From IMG/VR virus record IMGVR_UViG_3300027668_000010, positions 36,505 to 100,504 of that record: a DNA stretch of 64,000 nt; one strand, given 5' to 3'. Source of the DNA: a virus. The notes beneath the pieces were generated by a model. It worked only from the letters and a program-made list of their open reading frames with translations. It had not been told where the DNA came from and ran no database searches. Position 1 is the first letter of the stretch, and each line of letters begins with the position of its first letter. The position numbers and the translations under genes were made by a program. Shown here in pieces: positions 1 through 8,720 of the stretch.

Positions 1-1
1 A

Positions 2-457
2 ATGTCAGTACTAATCGATAATAGATTATGTACTCATGCTGGGGTTAGTTCTCAATTCTTAAAAGATGTAGGTTTCTATAAGCAAGATAATGTAGATGAA
101 TCAATGATATCTAATTATCTAAATGAACTGTTTCACCACAAGCCAAATGAATTTACATTCAATGGTTGTTATGATAGAAATAATACAGGCAAAAGCCCAA
201 ATGGACATGGAGATGATGATTGGCAATCACCAATTTGGATTCGACCTCATTCATTACAAAGAGTTAATAAGAATACAGAATTAAAGAAAAATTACATTCA
301 AATTGTTGGGCATACTCAACAACATCATATTGATATTAAAGGTAAAACGACCGGTGGTAAGTATTATTATATTGATACACTTCCTATTGGTGAATACCTT
401 ATCGATACAGATGGTGAATTTAAAATAGGATATACAACAATTGTAAAATACACATAA
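2..457 (+). CDS. metallophosphoesterase, C-terminal part (probably cut by window edge)
   Basis: The 151-residue reading frame carries two late motifs of calcineurin-like Ser/Thr phosphatases: THAGVS at residues 11-16 and GHTQQHH at about 103-109, with PIWIRP between them. These histidines are the metal ligands of the C-terminal half of the fold. The N-terminal GDxHG and GDxxDRG motifs are missing. The frame starts at the second base of the window, so the true start probably lies upstream and the first ATG is internal. The phosphatase substrate cannot be told from sequence. Confidence 0.7.
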   Translation: MSVLIDNRLCTHAGVSSQFLKDVGFYKQDNVDESMISNYLNELFHHKPNEFTFNGCYDRNNTGKSPNGHGDDDWQSPIWIRPHSLQRVNKNTELKKNYIQIVGHTQQHHIDIKGKTTGGKYYYIDTLPIGEYLIDTDGEFKIGYTTIVKYT

Positions 458-458
458 G

Positions 459-623
459 ATGATTGAGATTTCACTATTAGAGTTCTATGCTAAATATTGT
501 AAAGTAAATGGAAAAGAACCTACCATAACAGATAAGGATAAATGGTTGCTTGAAAATTTAGAGAGTGGCAATATACAAAGAGTATGGACTCGTAAATATG
601 GATGGCAATACAAACAATTGTAA
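459..623 (+). CDS. small hypothetical protein, 54 aa
   Basis: This ATG-started frame begins one base after the preceding stop and encodes a mixed-charge 54-residue protein ending in KYGWQYKQL. Tight packing with both neighbours and a well-formed codon pattern support a real gene. No family is recognised. The start region and the region just after the stop carry the same near-identical 25-bp sequence, a direct repeat at both gene junctions. Confidence 0.55.
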   Translation: MIEISLLEFYAKYCKVNGKEPTITDKDKWLLENLESGNIQRVWTRKYGWQYKQL

Positions 624-635
624 AATACATATAAG

Positions 636-782
636 ATGAGAAAAATAGAAATAGAAATAAGTGAAATATGGGGGCAAATATACCTCCTTCCCTTTATAAA
701 GATAACACATGATAAGTTTCTTAACGGAAAATATGAGTTTATAGTAGGGTGGTTAAAATGGGAAGTAATTATAATGTTATGA
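636..782 (+). CDS. small hypothetical protein, 48 aa
   Basis: A 48-residue frame begins at the ATG right after the second copy of the junction repeat and ends in an ATGA overlap with the next gene. It starts with alternating charged and aliphatic residues (KIEIEISEIW) and ends in a hydrophobic WLKWEVIIML segment. It is not recognised. The translational-coupling overlap is the main support. Confidence 0.45.
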   Translation: MRKIEIEISEIWGQIYLLPFIKITHDKFLNGKYEFIVGWLKWEVIIML

Positions 783-1003
783 AAGGAATATTAGAATACA
801 ATTTAGACGAAAGAGAAGATGAAATGGCAATGAAAAAAGCTATGAAATCATCAGATATGGCAGGATTTATATGGGACTTACAACATAACTTTTGGAGAAA
901 ATGGAAACATGATGAAACTGATTTTAACTTAGAAACATATAGAGAAGCATTGGGTGAGTTATTAGAGAATTACAATATTAACATAGATGAGTTAATAGAA
1001 TAA
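779..1003 (+). CDS. conserved-type phage hypothetical protein, 74 aa
   Basis: The ATG at 779 forms an ATGA overlap with the upstream stop and is preferred over a GTG 30 bases earlier. The acidic, helical protein has a pattern MKxxDM..F.WDL...RKWKHDE followed by LGELLENYNINIDELIE. It resembles a small family common in phages, with a DMxxxLWxxxxxxRxxxK core and a C-terminal GIxLDEL-like tail. No biochemical function is known to me for that family. Confidence 0.6.
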   Translation: MKGILEYNLDEREDEMAMKKAMKSSDMAGFIWDLQHNFWRKWKHDETDFNLETYREALGELLENYNINIDELIE

Positions 1004-1030
1004 AAATTAAAAAAGTTAGATTGAAATTAA

Positions 1031-2281
1031 ATGATTGATTTCCAAAGTGAAGGTTCAATAGTAATGAATAAAGTGTATATGCACCCAATATGGTCGGATG
1101 TACATCTTCACCCTGCGCAAAATAAACTATCATTACTCTACATCTACGATATAGAGGAAAAGCGAGAGGTTGTTATCAACATTGGTAATAGTGATTACCA
1201 TACATCATCCCTAAGTGATATAACATTCGATATAAAGGAGGCAAATGTATTTGGGAAGAAATCCTTCCTAAATATGATAGAACTCCCACAAACGGTTGAA
1301 GCGGGGTTGTACAAATACCTACAAGATAACAAAACCCTAAAAGAATACCCAACATCAGCACATACATTTTATCAGAGAAAGTTTCATAATATGAAATGGG
1401 TAAATAATTTAATACCTATCACTAAACATATAGAATCTATCAGACAAACAAGAGATGAATTCCTACAGTATTACGATGTAGGTGGGGGAATCGAAAAAAG
1501 TGTGAAGAAATTTGACAATTTCTACATAGAGCCGTTATCCAAAGTAGAAAAAAGTGGGATATGGACAGAGAGTGGGATGGAGTGGACTCAATATCATCCG
1601 TTTACGTTAACTTCCCGCCCTTCAAACAACTTTGGGGGTATCAACTATGCTGCACTTAACAAAGAAGATGGTAGTAGAGATAGATTTGTGAGTAGATTCG
1701 ATGGGGGTAAATTAATCCAATTTGATTATGATGCATATCATCCTCGTATTATTGGTAAGATGGTAGGAGAACCGATTCCGTTGGATGTGAGTGGACACCA
1801 AACCCTAGCAGATATGTATGGGGTATCTTATTCGGAATCAAAACCAATAACGTTTCGTCAATTATATGGTGGTGTTCAAAGTGAGTACTTACATATACCG
1901 TTGTTTAAGAAAGTATCACACAAAATAGATAAGATGTGGGTTGAGTTCACACGTAATGGTTACATTATTACTCCAATGGGTAGAAAGCTTGTTAGAACGA
2001 ACCTAAACGATATGAACGCTAATAAACTATTTAATTATGTTTTACAATCAACGGAAACCGAATTAAATATGGTTATACTTTTAAAATTAATGGAGTTTAT
2101 GAAAGATATGAAGTCTAAAATGGTTTTATATACATATGATTCATATTTATTGGATATACACCCTACTGAAATTGGGGTATTAAAAGAATTAAAGATACTT
2201 ATAGAAGTAAATGGCTTTCCAACGAAAGTAGAGGCTGGTAATCGGTATTCAGAGATGAGTTCGGTTGAAATGAATAAATAG
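1031..2281 (+). CDS. divergent family-A DNA polymerase-like protein
   Basis: Residues about 190-375 follow the palm/fingers order of family-A DNA polymerases. A TSRPSN..GGIN segment resembles the T/SGRLSS..PNLQNIP motif. Motif A reads FDYDAYHPR with the catalytic-type Asp at 232. Motif B reads KPITFRQLYGG, keeping the K, F and YG of the O-helix. Motif C reads LYTYDSYLL with Asp at 370, where HDE would be expected. Both metal-binding Asp positions are kept, but the His and Glu of HDE and the first O-helix Arg are not. At 416 aa it lacks a recognisable exonuclease domain. A family-B replicative polymerase lies further downstream, so this one is probably accessory (repair or gap filling; inference). 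Confidence 0.7.
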   Translation: MIDFQSEGSIVMNKVYMHPIWSDVHLHPAQNKLSLLYIYDIEEKREVVINIGNSDYHTSSLSDITFDIKEANVFGKKSFLNMIELPQTVEAGLYKYLQDNKTLKEYPTSAHTFYQRKFHNMKWVNNLIPITKHIESIRQTRDEFLQYYDVGGGIEKSVKKFDNFYIEPLSKVEKSGIWTESGMEWTQYHPFTLTSRPSNNFGGINYAALNKEDGSRDRFVSRFDGGKLIQFDYDAYHPRIIGKMVGEPIPLDVSGHQTLADMYGVSYSESKPITFRQLYGGVQSEYLHIPLFKKVSHKIDKMWVEFTRNGYIITPMGRKLVRTNLNDMNANKLFNYVLQSTETELNMVILLKLMEFMKDMKSKMVLYTYDSYLLDIHPTEIGVLKELKILIEVNGFPTKVEAGNRYSEMSSVEMNK

Positions 2282-2289
2282 GCAAATAT

Positions 2290-4335
2290 ATGAAAGATTT
2301 TCTTAAAGAGATTATAAGGTTATGGTGGGTTGAAGCTGGAACTGCATTAAAAAACCCTAAATCAGAGGCATCCATTAAAGCACTTAGAACAATTTTAAAA
2401 GAAGACTTAGATTTTCCTAGTGAAGCCATTGAGTACATAATTGAAAATATAAAAACACCAACAACTCACTTTGCAGCAGATACCAAATCATCATCAGGAA
2501 TCAATGTTGGCAAAAATCAATCTGCAGTTTCAGCACAATTACATCCTGATTGGGATGATGACGATTTAAATGAAGATGGTAACGATTTAAATGAAGCTGA
2601 AAAGTTTTCTGCTATAAAGAACGATACTAACAATCGAACTGATTTTGGAAGTCAACAAGCTAAAGATGCAGCAATTGCATTAGGTACACATACAGATATT
2701 AATAAAGATACCGGTGATGCAGAGGAAGATGATTCTACCGAAGAAGAAACTCCCGAAGACAAATTGGCCAGAGAAAAGGCGGAAGAGAAAGCTGCTGAAC
2801 CTGAATTTGATAAAGCTGCTCAAATGGATATGATGACCGCTCTCGAAAAGGATGTGGTTAAAGCAAACGATGATAAAGTTGAAAAAGATACAGCTGGTGA
2901 GAAATCAGAACCACAAGCAAATGGGTATGTAGGTGATAAGGATAAAAGTTTAAAACAAGGTGACCCGATAGAATCTGATGTTTATCAACAAGAGTTACCA
3001 CCTGATGATAAAGAGTTTACAGAAAAGAATAAAAAGTTTGCAAACCCAATCCCACCCGAACCATATAAAATGCCGGATTTCTTAAATGATAATCCTAAAT
3101 TCCCTAAGAAATATGTTAAGGCATTAGAACGTATGATGAATACACAGCCAAAGGGTGATGCTACTAAATGGGGGCATTTTTCTGATATAGAGGGTGGAGC
3201 CGGTCAAATCTCAGCACAAGCTGGTGAGTTAATGACTATGATGGGTTCTACTATGAGTGATGATGAGTGGAATGAATTTTCTAACTCAATTCTTAAACAT
3301 GATGATGATTTCAATAAAGCTAATCCAAAACTTAAAGCTTCTAAACATAAGATAGTTGATAAAACGTGGGTAAAGGCAGCAACACAAAGTAGAAAAGCAA
3401 TTAAGGATAGATTAACTGCTCAATATGGTGAAGGTGTTGAAATTGTAGCAGGTGCGTGGGATACACAATCTGATGTAGAAGCCATGGGATTATCAGATTA
3501 TGAAAAAAACAAAGGATTTTCAACTGATATGTATCTTAAAGTAAGAAAGTCTAATGGTGAAGAAGTTTTAGATGAGGTATCATTAAAAAAATCAACTAAA
3601 GTAAACTTCCTAAATTCAGGAGCTGGTGAATTTGCAAAATGGGATAAAAACTTACCTGATGAAATTAATCAATCCGTATATAGAGATAAAGCTAGAGCTC
3701 GTAATATATCAGTTGTTAATGAAAATAGAGCTGAAATTGAAAAGTTATTAAAATCACCTGAAGGTGCATCATTAAATGCTTTACTTAAATCTAAAAAGAT
3801 GAATTTGGATGATGCATTACAGGGTAACTCTAGAGCTAAACAAAAAGTTCTATGGACTGCTATTAATGAATTAGCTAAAAACGGAAACAAAGGTGCACAA
3901 TCTACTGTAGATACTGATGATAAAGCACATAGACAGTTTCAAGCTGATTCGGTTAAAGCAATTACTGAAAATCCAAAAATGAAAGAGGGTATGTTGAATA
4001 CCATTAAAAATGAGTTTCCATTAAAAGCTGTAAGTGATGGTGAAGAAACTATGGCCATCGGACCAAACTCATTAGATAAGAAAACGATGAAAGAGATATT
4101 TGGTACTGATGATTATAGTATATTAAAAGAGAACTTAGTTGCTGAAGATGGACCACCACCATTTATTGGATATAAAATAGAAACTTCAGGTGAAGTATTC
4201 GCAATTGCAGATATTGTTATTAGAGAAGATGGACGTGGTTATGGTGGTCAATTTAAATTTGAAATGCAGTTGAATCAAAAATCATTTGCAAAACGACTGG
4301 AACAAGCACAAGCAGATGTTTACGGTGATAACTAA
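2290..4335 (+). CDS. large acidic phage protein with possible nuclease-like core
   Basis: This 681-residue protein has a hydrophobic N-terminal helix (FLKEIIRLWWVEAG). An acidic, low-complexity region rich in D, E, K and A spans about 60-260. An ordered domain at about 330-460 contains GFSTDMYLK (Asp 413) followed by EVSLKKS (429-435). That spacing is reminiscent of a PD-(D/E)xK core, but the motif is imperfect. The C-terminal 60 residues form a separate conserved-looking domain (ALIADIVIREDGRGYGG-like pattern). It may be virion-associated or an internal protein. This is inference, and I do not recognise a named family. Confidence 0.5.
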   Translation: MKDFLKEIIRLWWVEAGTALKNPKSEASIKALRTILKEDLDFPSEAIEYIIENIKTPTTHFAADTKSSSGINVGKNQSAVSAQLHPDWDDDDLNEDGNDLNEAEKFSAIKNDTNNRTDFGSQQAKDAAIALGTHTDINKDTGDAEEDDSTEEETPEDKLAREKAEEKAAEPEFDKAAQMDMMTALEKDVVKANDDKVEKDTAGEKSEPQANGYVGDKDKSLKQGDPIESDVYQQELPPDDKEFTEKNKKFANPIPPEPYKMPDFLNDNPKFPKKYVKALERMMNTQPKGDATKWGHFSDIEGGAGQISAQAGELMTMMGSTMSDDEWNEFSNSILKHDDDFNKANPKLKASKHKIVDKTWVKAATQSRKAIKDRLTAQYGEGVEIVAGAWDTQSDVEAMGLSDYEKNKGFSTDMYLKVRKSNGEEVLDEVSLKKSTKVNFLNSGAGEFAKWDKNLPDEINQSVYRDKARARNISVVNENRAEIEKLLKSPEGASLNALLKSKKMNLDDALQGNSRAKQKVLWTAINELAKNGNKGAQSTVDTDDKAHRQFQADSVKAITENPKMKEGMLNTIKNEFPLKAVSDGEETMAIGPNSLDKKTMKEIFGTDDYSILKENLVAEDGPPPFIGYKIETSGEVFAIADIVIREDGRGYGGQFKFEMQLNQKSFAKRLEQAQADVYGDN

Positions 4336-4350
4336 ATACGGAGAGAATGA

Positions 4351-4740
4351 GTGAGAACACAACTATTATGTAGCTTTACCGATGAGAATTCATTTGAGGG
4401 GTTATTAGAAACTATATTTAAAAAGTACGAAATATTCAGTAGAAAGATATTCATATTAAAGTTAGACCCTTCTAAAGAATTGGTGATAAGTTATAATATA
4501 ATACCAAATGTTAATTCAGAGTTTTTACCAAGTACTATAATGGTACATCGAAAGCAGGAAAGTAACACTCTATACACTATTAATTCATTAAACAGTTTGA
4601 TATTAGACTTAAACAATGGTAAGGTAGATAACGAATACCAAGTAGATTGGCAGAATTACAAAAATTCAATGGTTCTGACTGATGGGGGTGGGTATAAGAT
4701 AATGAAAACACACTTATTCAGAATAGTCAACGTTAATTAA
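4351..4740 (+). CDS. hypothetical phage protein, 129 aa
   Basis: It probably starts at GTG 4351, because the ATG three bases upstream is in a frame that stops after eight codons. The pattern SNTLYTINSLNSLILDLNNG followed by VDWQNYKNSMVL suggests a folded alpha/beta protein, and similar patterns occur in other phage proteins. No catalytic motif is visible. It closes the first block and is followed by about 100 bases holding a promoter. Confidence 0.6.
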   Translation: MRTQLLCSFTDENSFEGLLETIFKKYEIFSRKIFILKLDPSKELVISYNIIPNVNSEFLPSTIMVHRKQESNTLYTINSLNSLILDLNNGKVDNEYQVDWQNYKNSMVLTDGGGYKIMKTHLFRIVNVN

Positions 4741-4779
4741 AATAATTTAATATTTATTAACATAAAAGACCAGCATAAT

Positions 4780-4810
4780 TTGGTAAATCCAATTAAATGT
4801 TGTATATTTA
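4780..4810 (+). promoter_or_regulatory. Bacteroidota-type phage promoter
   Basis: TTGGTAAATCCAA is followed by TATATTTA at 4803. The GG (4782) lies 21 nt upstream of the first T of the -7 element. It drives the gene at 4840. Confidence 0.75.
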
Positions 4811-4839
4811 CAAAGTAAAGAAATCAAAAGGATAACACT

Positions 4840-5229
4840 ATGGCAAATTTAAATGAAAACAGACGTTTAATGGAAGCGCAAATCAAATCATTAAGAAATA
4901 TCAACGAAGCTTTGGGGATGACCAAAGGGAAAGATAACAGACTAATGAAAGATTTAGAAAATATCATAGGTAATGAAGTTGAGTATACTACTAAAAAGAA
5001 CGGTAGAGTATCAGTTATCACATCATTTAGTGTACCTGGTGGAAAAAACAAATTGGAAGTTGAAGAAGATATGGATGGAATGTGGGTTGTAACATTGAGA
5101 GCTAAGAAAGGTATGAAAATATGGGCTAATGAGTTCGATTTTGGATTTAGTGATATCAAAGATGAAGAAACTGCAATGAAAGCTGCAATGAAAATGGCTA
5201 AAAAGCACAAAGGTGCATTCGCTTACTAA
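4840..5229 (+). CDS. hypothetical protein, 129 aa
   Basis: This 129-residue lysine-rich protein has its own promoter about 30 nt upstream. An N-terminal helical segment of about 45 residues (NENRRLMEAQIKSLRNINEAL) precedes a beta-rich middle (VEYTTKKNGRVSVITSFSV) and a C-terminal helix DEETAMKAAMKMAKKHKG. The promoter suggests early, strong expression. It is not recognised. Confidence 0.65.
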   Translation: MANLNENRRLMEAQIKSLRNINEALGMTKGKDNRLMKDLENIIGNEVEYTTKKNGRVSVITSFSVPGGKNKLEVEEDMDGMWVVTLRAKKGMKIWANEFDFGFSDIKDEETAMKAAMKMAKKHKGAFAY

Positions 5230-5259
5230 AAAGAAATTACAAAATATATACAGAAAGGA

Positions 5260-5290
5260 TTGGTTAATCCAAGTTCTTTCCGTATATTTA
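5260..5290 (+). promoter_or_regulatory. Bacteroidota-type phage promoter
   Basis: TTGGTTAATCCAA is followed by TATATTTA at 5283, with the same 21-nt GG-to-T spacing. It lies upstream of the small zinc-finger gene at 5318. Confidence 0.7.
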
Positions 5291-5317
5291 CAAACCAAAT
5301 GGGTTATAATCACATCA

Positions 5318-5452
5318 ATGAGTAAAGTACCTACTAAAGCAGTTATAAATACCGCAGAATGGCCTAAATGTGTATATTGTAAAGAATCAATACCGGTAGG
5401 ATTACAACTCAAAAGAATATGTTTAAAGTGTTTAGGTAATAAAAATAAGTAA
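5318..5452 (+). CDS. small CxxC...CxxC zinc-finger-like protein, 44 aa
   Basis: The frame is open further upstream, but that part runs through the promoter, so the ATG at 5318, about 20 nt beyond the expected transcription start, is chosen. The protein has CVYC (residues 17-20) and CLKC (36-39), a treble-clef or ribbon-like four-cysteine set. Function is unknown. A nucleic-acid-binding or adaptor role is possible. Confidence 0.55.
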   Translation: MSKVPTKAVINTAEWPKCVYCKESIPVGLQLKRICLKCLGNKNK

Positions 5453-5478
5453 AATAAATTAAAAAAAACAACAAAACA

Positions 5479-5510
5479 TTAGGAATATCCAAATTAATGT
5501 TGTATATTTA
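5479..5510 (+). promoter_or_regulatory. Bacteroidota-type phage promoter
   Basis: TTAGGAATATCCAA with TATATTTA at 5503 and 21-nt spacing. It transcribes the roughly 180-nt stretch before the gp32 promoter, which holds no convincing long gene. Confidence 0.7.
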
Positions 5511-5690
5511 CAAAGTAATGATTGAGAGATGTACTCTTTCAGCCTTACAGATGTATTGGTTATTTAGAATTGGCGTAAAGTTCGCCCTTAGTAAAATAAA
5601 TAATCGGTGGTTTTAAATCCACTATAAAAAATTAAGACCAGGTCAACGTATGGGTTTAAATTAACGTTGAAAAATAATAAATGAAATATA
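5511..5690 (+). ncRNA. candidate structured small RNA (or 32-codon ORF) between two promoters
   Basis: The segment lies between its own promoter and the next one and contains several short hairpins: GGCG/CGCC (5572-5586), GTGG/CCAC (5607-5622) and CAACGT/ACGTTG (5644-5669). A GAGAG/CTCTT pair sits near the start. A 32-codon frame from ATG 5518 to a stop at 5616 is also possible. Either a small RNA or a tiny protein could be the product, and sequence alone does not decide. Confidence 0.3.
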
Positions 5691-5691
5691 A

Positions 5692-5723
5692 TTAGGAAAT
5701 TAGAAATAGTTTTCGTATATTTG
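5692..5723 (+). promoter_or_regulatory. Bacteroidota-type phage promoter for the gp32-like gene
   Basis: TTAGGAAATTAG with TATATTTG at 5716 and 21-nt spacing. The leader to the gp32-like start is about 40 nt and A-rich. Confidence 0.75.
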
Positions 5724-5763
5724 TTTAAATAATAATAATTAATAACTAAAAACATAGTAAATT

Positions 5764-6570
5764 ATGGCAATTGATTTAAATGCAATTCGAAACAGACTAG
5801 ACAGTCTACAAACAAAGGTAACAAAAACAGATAACCTTTGGAAGCCGAAGCCCGGCAAACAGCAAGTAAGAATAGTACCTTACATCCACAACGAATCCAA
5901 TCCGTTTATTGAACTTTTCTTCCATTATGGTTTTGGTGGTAAGAATATTCTTTCACCCCAAACACATGGTGAAGCAGACCCATTAGTAGAGTTCGCTCAA
6001 CAACTAAAGGCGACTGGTGATAGAAACGATTGGAATTTATCAAAAGATTTAACACCCAAAATGAGAACTTATGTTCCCGTTGTAGTTCGTGGTGAAGAAT
6101 CAGAAGGAGTTAAGTTTTGGGGATTCGGTAAAACCGTATATCAAGAACTACTTGCTTTCTTTGCAGACCCAGACTATGGTGATTTAACAGACCCGATTAG
6201 TGGTAGAGATATCACCGTTGAGTTTAAGACAGCAAAGGAGTTAGGTAAGAACTATCCTGAAACTTATATCAGAGTTAAACCAAATCAAACACCTATTTCA
6301 GAAGATAAGAATGTTTTGACAATGTTGAAAGACCAAATTGAACTTCCTGGTATGTTCAAAAAATATGATTATGATGAAATGAAAGGTTTATTGGAAACTT
6401 GGATGGAAACTGGGAAAGTTGGTGAAGATACGGAATCTGAAACTCAACCTACTCAAACAGAATCACCATTTAAAGGTGATACCCCACAAACATCAGCACC
6501 ACAATCATCAGCACCTTCTTCGAAGGCAGCAGATGTAAAGGATGCATTTGATGATTTATTTAATAACTAA
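5764..6570 (+). CDS. 32: gp32-like single-stranded DNA-binding protein
   Basis: This 268-residue protein has the layout of T4-type gp32. A basic N-terminus is followed by an OB-like core with conserved-type segments VRIVPYIHN, FFHYGF and MRTYVPVVVRG. A Pro/Ser/Thr/Gln-rich linker (about 220-255) leads to an acidic tail DAFDDLFNN for partner binding. It has no cysteines, so the zinc site of T4 gp32 is absent. It sits directly upstream of uvsX, and its expected role is coating ssDNA in replication and recombination. The assignment rests on architecture, core segments and context. Confidence 0.85.
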   Translation: MAIDLNAIRNRLDSLQTKVTKTDNLWKPKPGKQQVRIVPYIHNESNPFIELFFHYGFGGKNILSPQTHGEADPLVEFAQQLKATGDRNDWNLSKDLTPKMRTYVPVVVRGEESEGVKFWGFGKTVYQELLAFFADPDYGDLTDPISGRDITVEFKTAKELGKNYPETYIRVKPNQTPISEDKNVLTMLKDQIELPGMFKKYDYDEMKGLLETWMETGKVGEDTESETQPTQTESPFKGDTPQTSAPQSSAPSSKAADVKDAFDDLFNN

Positions 6571-6579
6571 AATTAGGAT

Positions 6580-7701
6580 ATGGCAACGAAACGTGATGAA
6601 TTATCTTCACTTCTCGCCAGTAATCTTAATAAAAAGTTCAAAGGACAGGCACAAGCTGCATATTTCTTAGATGGCTCAGAACAGACACCCACCGATTTAA
6701 CGGAGTGGGTGTCTACTGGGGATGATATGTTAGATTTAGCAATATCGAATCGACCGAATGGTGGGTTTCCTGTTGGACGAATAGTTGAGGTTACGGGTTT
6801 AGAAGCGAGTGGAAAATCTCTATTATCTGCACATACATTAGCAAACTGCCAGAAGAAGGGTGGGTTAGCAGTATACATAGATACAGAGAACGCTATCAAT
6901 CAAGAGTTTTTAGAAGCATTAGGTGTTGATACCGCAAAGTTACTTTATGTACCTTTGGAAACGGTAGAAGATATCTTTGATGCTATGGATTCGATTATTG
7001 AATCAGTAAGAAAATCTGATAAGAAACGATTAGTAACAATTGTAGTTGATTCAGTAGCAGCTGCTACCACTAAGGTAGAACTTGCTGCAGATTATGACCA
7101 AGCGGGTTATGCAACCCAAAAGGCTATAATCATTTCAAAAGCAATGAGAAAGATTACAAATCTTATCGGAAGAGAAAGAATCTTAGTGGTATTTACAAAT
7201 CAACTGAGAGTTAGAATGGGAGTATCCTTTGGAGACCCATATACAACATCAGGTGGTAAAGCATTAGGGTTTCACGCATCTTGTAGATTGAGAATGAAAC
7301 AGATGGGTAAACTTAACGCTAAAATCGGTGGGGTTGAACAAGCAGTTGGTATTAAGACTAGAGTTCAGGTTATTAAAAACCGAATGGGACCACCATTACG
7401 TTCAATAGATTTTGAAATATATTTTGATAGGGGAATTGATAGATATGCTTCATGGCTTAACACTATGAAAACATATAAGTTACTAGAACAAGGTGGTGCA
7501 TGGTACACATGGACTTCCAAAGAGACTGGTGAGATTATTAAATTCCAAGCAAAAGATTTTCAAGGTAAATTGGATGAGAAGCCAGAGATAAAGGAGGAAA
7601 TGTATAAACAAATTTGTGATGCATATATTTTAGGATACAAAGAAGCATCCGAAAACGCAAACACAGATACAACCCAATTAGATGATACACACGAAATATA
7701 A
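6580..7701 (+). CDS. uvsX: UvsX/RecA-like recombinase
   Basis: The 373-residue protein has a RecA core with Walker A GLEASGKS at residues 73-80. TIVVDSVAA (Walker B-like) and a TSGGKALGFHAS segment, typical of RecA/UvsX L2 regions, follow. It catalyses ATP-dependent strand exchange and supports recombination-dependent replication with the gp32-like protein just upstream. Its 3' end overlaps the next gene by 20 bases. Confidence 0.93.
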   Translation: MATKRDELSSLLASNLNKKFKGQAQAAYFLDGSEQTPTDLTEWVSTGDDMLDLAISNRPNGGFPVGRIVEVTGLEASGKSLLSAHTLANCQKKGGLAVYIDTENAINQEFLEALGVDTAKLLYVPLETVEDIFDAMDSIIESVRKSDKKRLVTIVVDSVAAATTKVELAADYDQAGYATQKAIIISKAMRKITNLIGRERILVVFTNQLRVRMGVSFGDPYTTSGGKALGFHASCRLRMKQMGKLNAKIGGVEQAVGIKTRVQVIKNRMGPPLRSIDFEIYFDRGIDRYASWLNTMKTYKLLEQGGAWYTWTSKETGEIIKFQAKDFQGKLDEKPEIKEEMYKQICDAYILGYKEASENANTDTTQLDDTHEI

Positions 7702-8719
7702 AGAAATGGTTGACAATCTATCAGAAACAAAACATGGTGATGTTAATGATAAAGTAATGATTGTTGATGGATTGAATATGTTTATCAGATGTTTTGGGGC
7801 AGTTCCAACTTTAAATGATGATGGGAATCACGTCGGTGGGGTAACAGGTTTTCTGTTATCCCTCGGCGCTCTTATCCGAAACAATAAACCTACCAGGGTT
7901 TTTATGGTATTTGATGGAAAGGGTGGTTCTACTCGTAGAAAGAAAATGTATAAAGGTTATAAGGAAGGTAGAACTGGAATGACTAAAGTAAACAGATTAG
8001 CTGGATACGAAGATTTAGAAGACCAGAGAGAATCTATGAAGAATCAATTCAATACGTTGATGAGATACTTAGATTTACTTCCAATCGATGTATGTTTTGT
8101 AGATTACGTTGAGGCTGATGATATTATGGCATATGCTGCAAAGCATGTATTCAAAAAAGAAGTTTTGATAGTATCATCTGATAAGGACTTTCTACAATTA
8201 GTGGATGATAGGATATCAGTATGGCAACCGATAAAGAAAAAGATGATGTACAAAGATGATGTTCAAAAATTATATGGAGTTCCATCAAAGAACTTAGTGT
8301 ATTTCAGAATCTTCGATGGGGATAAATCAGATAATATTCCAGGTGTTAAGGGTGTAGGTCCTAAAACAATTTTAAATAAGTTACCATTCCTTCAAGAAGA
8401 TAATATGAGTATGGAGAAATTGTTTGAAAATGTAGAGAAGCTTGATGATGAGAAGTTAAAGGCAAAAATAATGAATAGTAAAGATGTATTAACATTGAAC
8501 TACGATTTAATGCAGTTAAAAGAACCAGATATGTTGAGTGCAGCAATAACCTCAACAGTCCGTAGCATGATAGATTCACCAATTGAAGGATTAAACTCAT
8601 TTCAGTTCAAAAAAGATTTTATGGTTGATAAACTATACACTGCTTTTAAGAATATAGAGGTATGGTTATCAAACACTTGGACCGAATTAGACACCTATTC
8701 AAAACAAACTAGAAAATAG
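7682..8719 (+). CDS. rnh: 5'-3' exonuclease / RNase H (T4 Rnh-like, FEN family)
   Basis: The PIN/FEN-type nuclease shows a metal-binding VMIVDGLNMF (Asp 29) and RVFMVFDGKGG. VEADDIMAYAA and IVSSDKDFLQLV follow, and then the helix-hairpin-helix DGDKSDNIPGVKGVGPKT. At 345 aa it has the size of T4 RNase H, which removes RNA primers from lagging strands. The start at 7682 overlaps uvsX. ATG 7707 is an alternative that leaves the catalytic core intact. Confidence 0.9.
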   Translation: MIHTKYKEMVDNLSETKHGDVNDKVMIVDGLNMFIRCFGAVPTLNDDGNHVGGVTGFLLSLGALIRNNKPTRVFMVFDGKGGSTRRKKMYKGYKEGRTGMTKVNRLAGYEDLEDQRESMKNQFNTLMRYLDLLPIDVCFVDYVEADDIMAYAAKHVFKKEVLIVSSDKDFLQLVDDRISVWQPIKKKMMYKDDVQKLYGVPSKNLVYFRIFDGDKSDNIPGVKGVGPKTILNKLPFLQEDNMSMEKLFENVEKLDDEKLKAKIMNSKDVLTLNYDLMQLKEPDMLSAAITSTVRSMIDSPIEGLNSFQFKKDFMVDKLYTAFKNIEVWLSNTWTELDTYSKQTRK

Positions 8720-8720
8720 C

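Noticed and set aside
5604-5622. GTGG-loop-CCAC sequence resembling a tRNA T arm
   Set aside because: The loop does not fit TTCRANN, and no acceptor, D or anticodon arms can be placed around it. No tRNA gene was found in the window.
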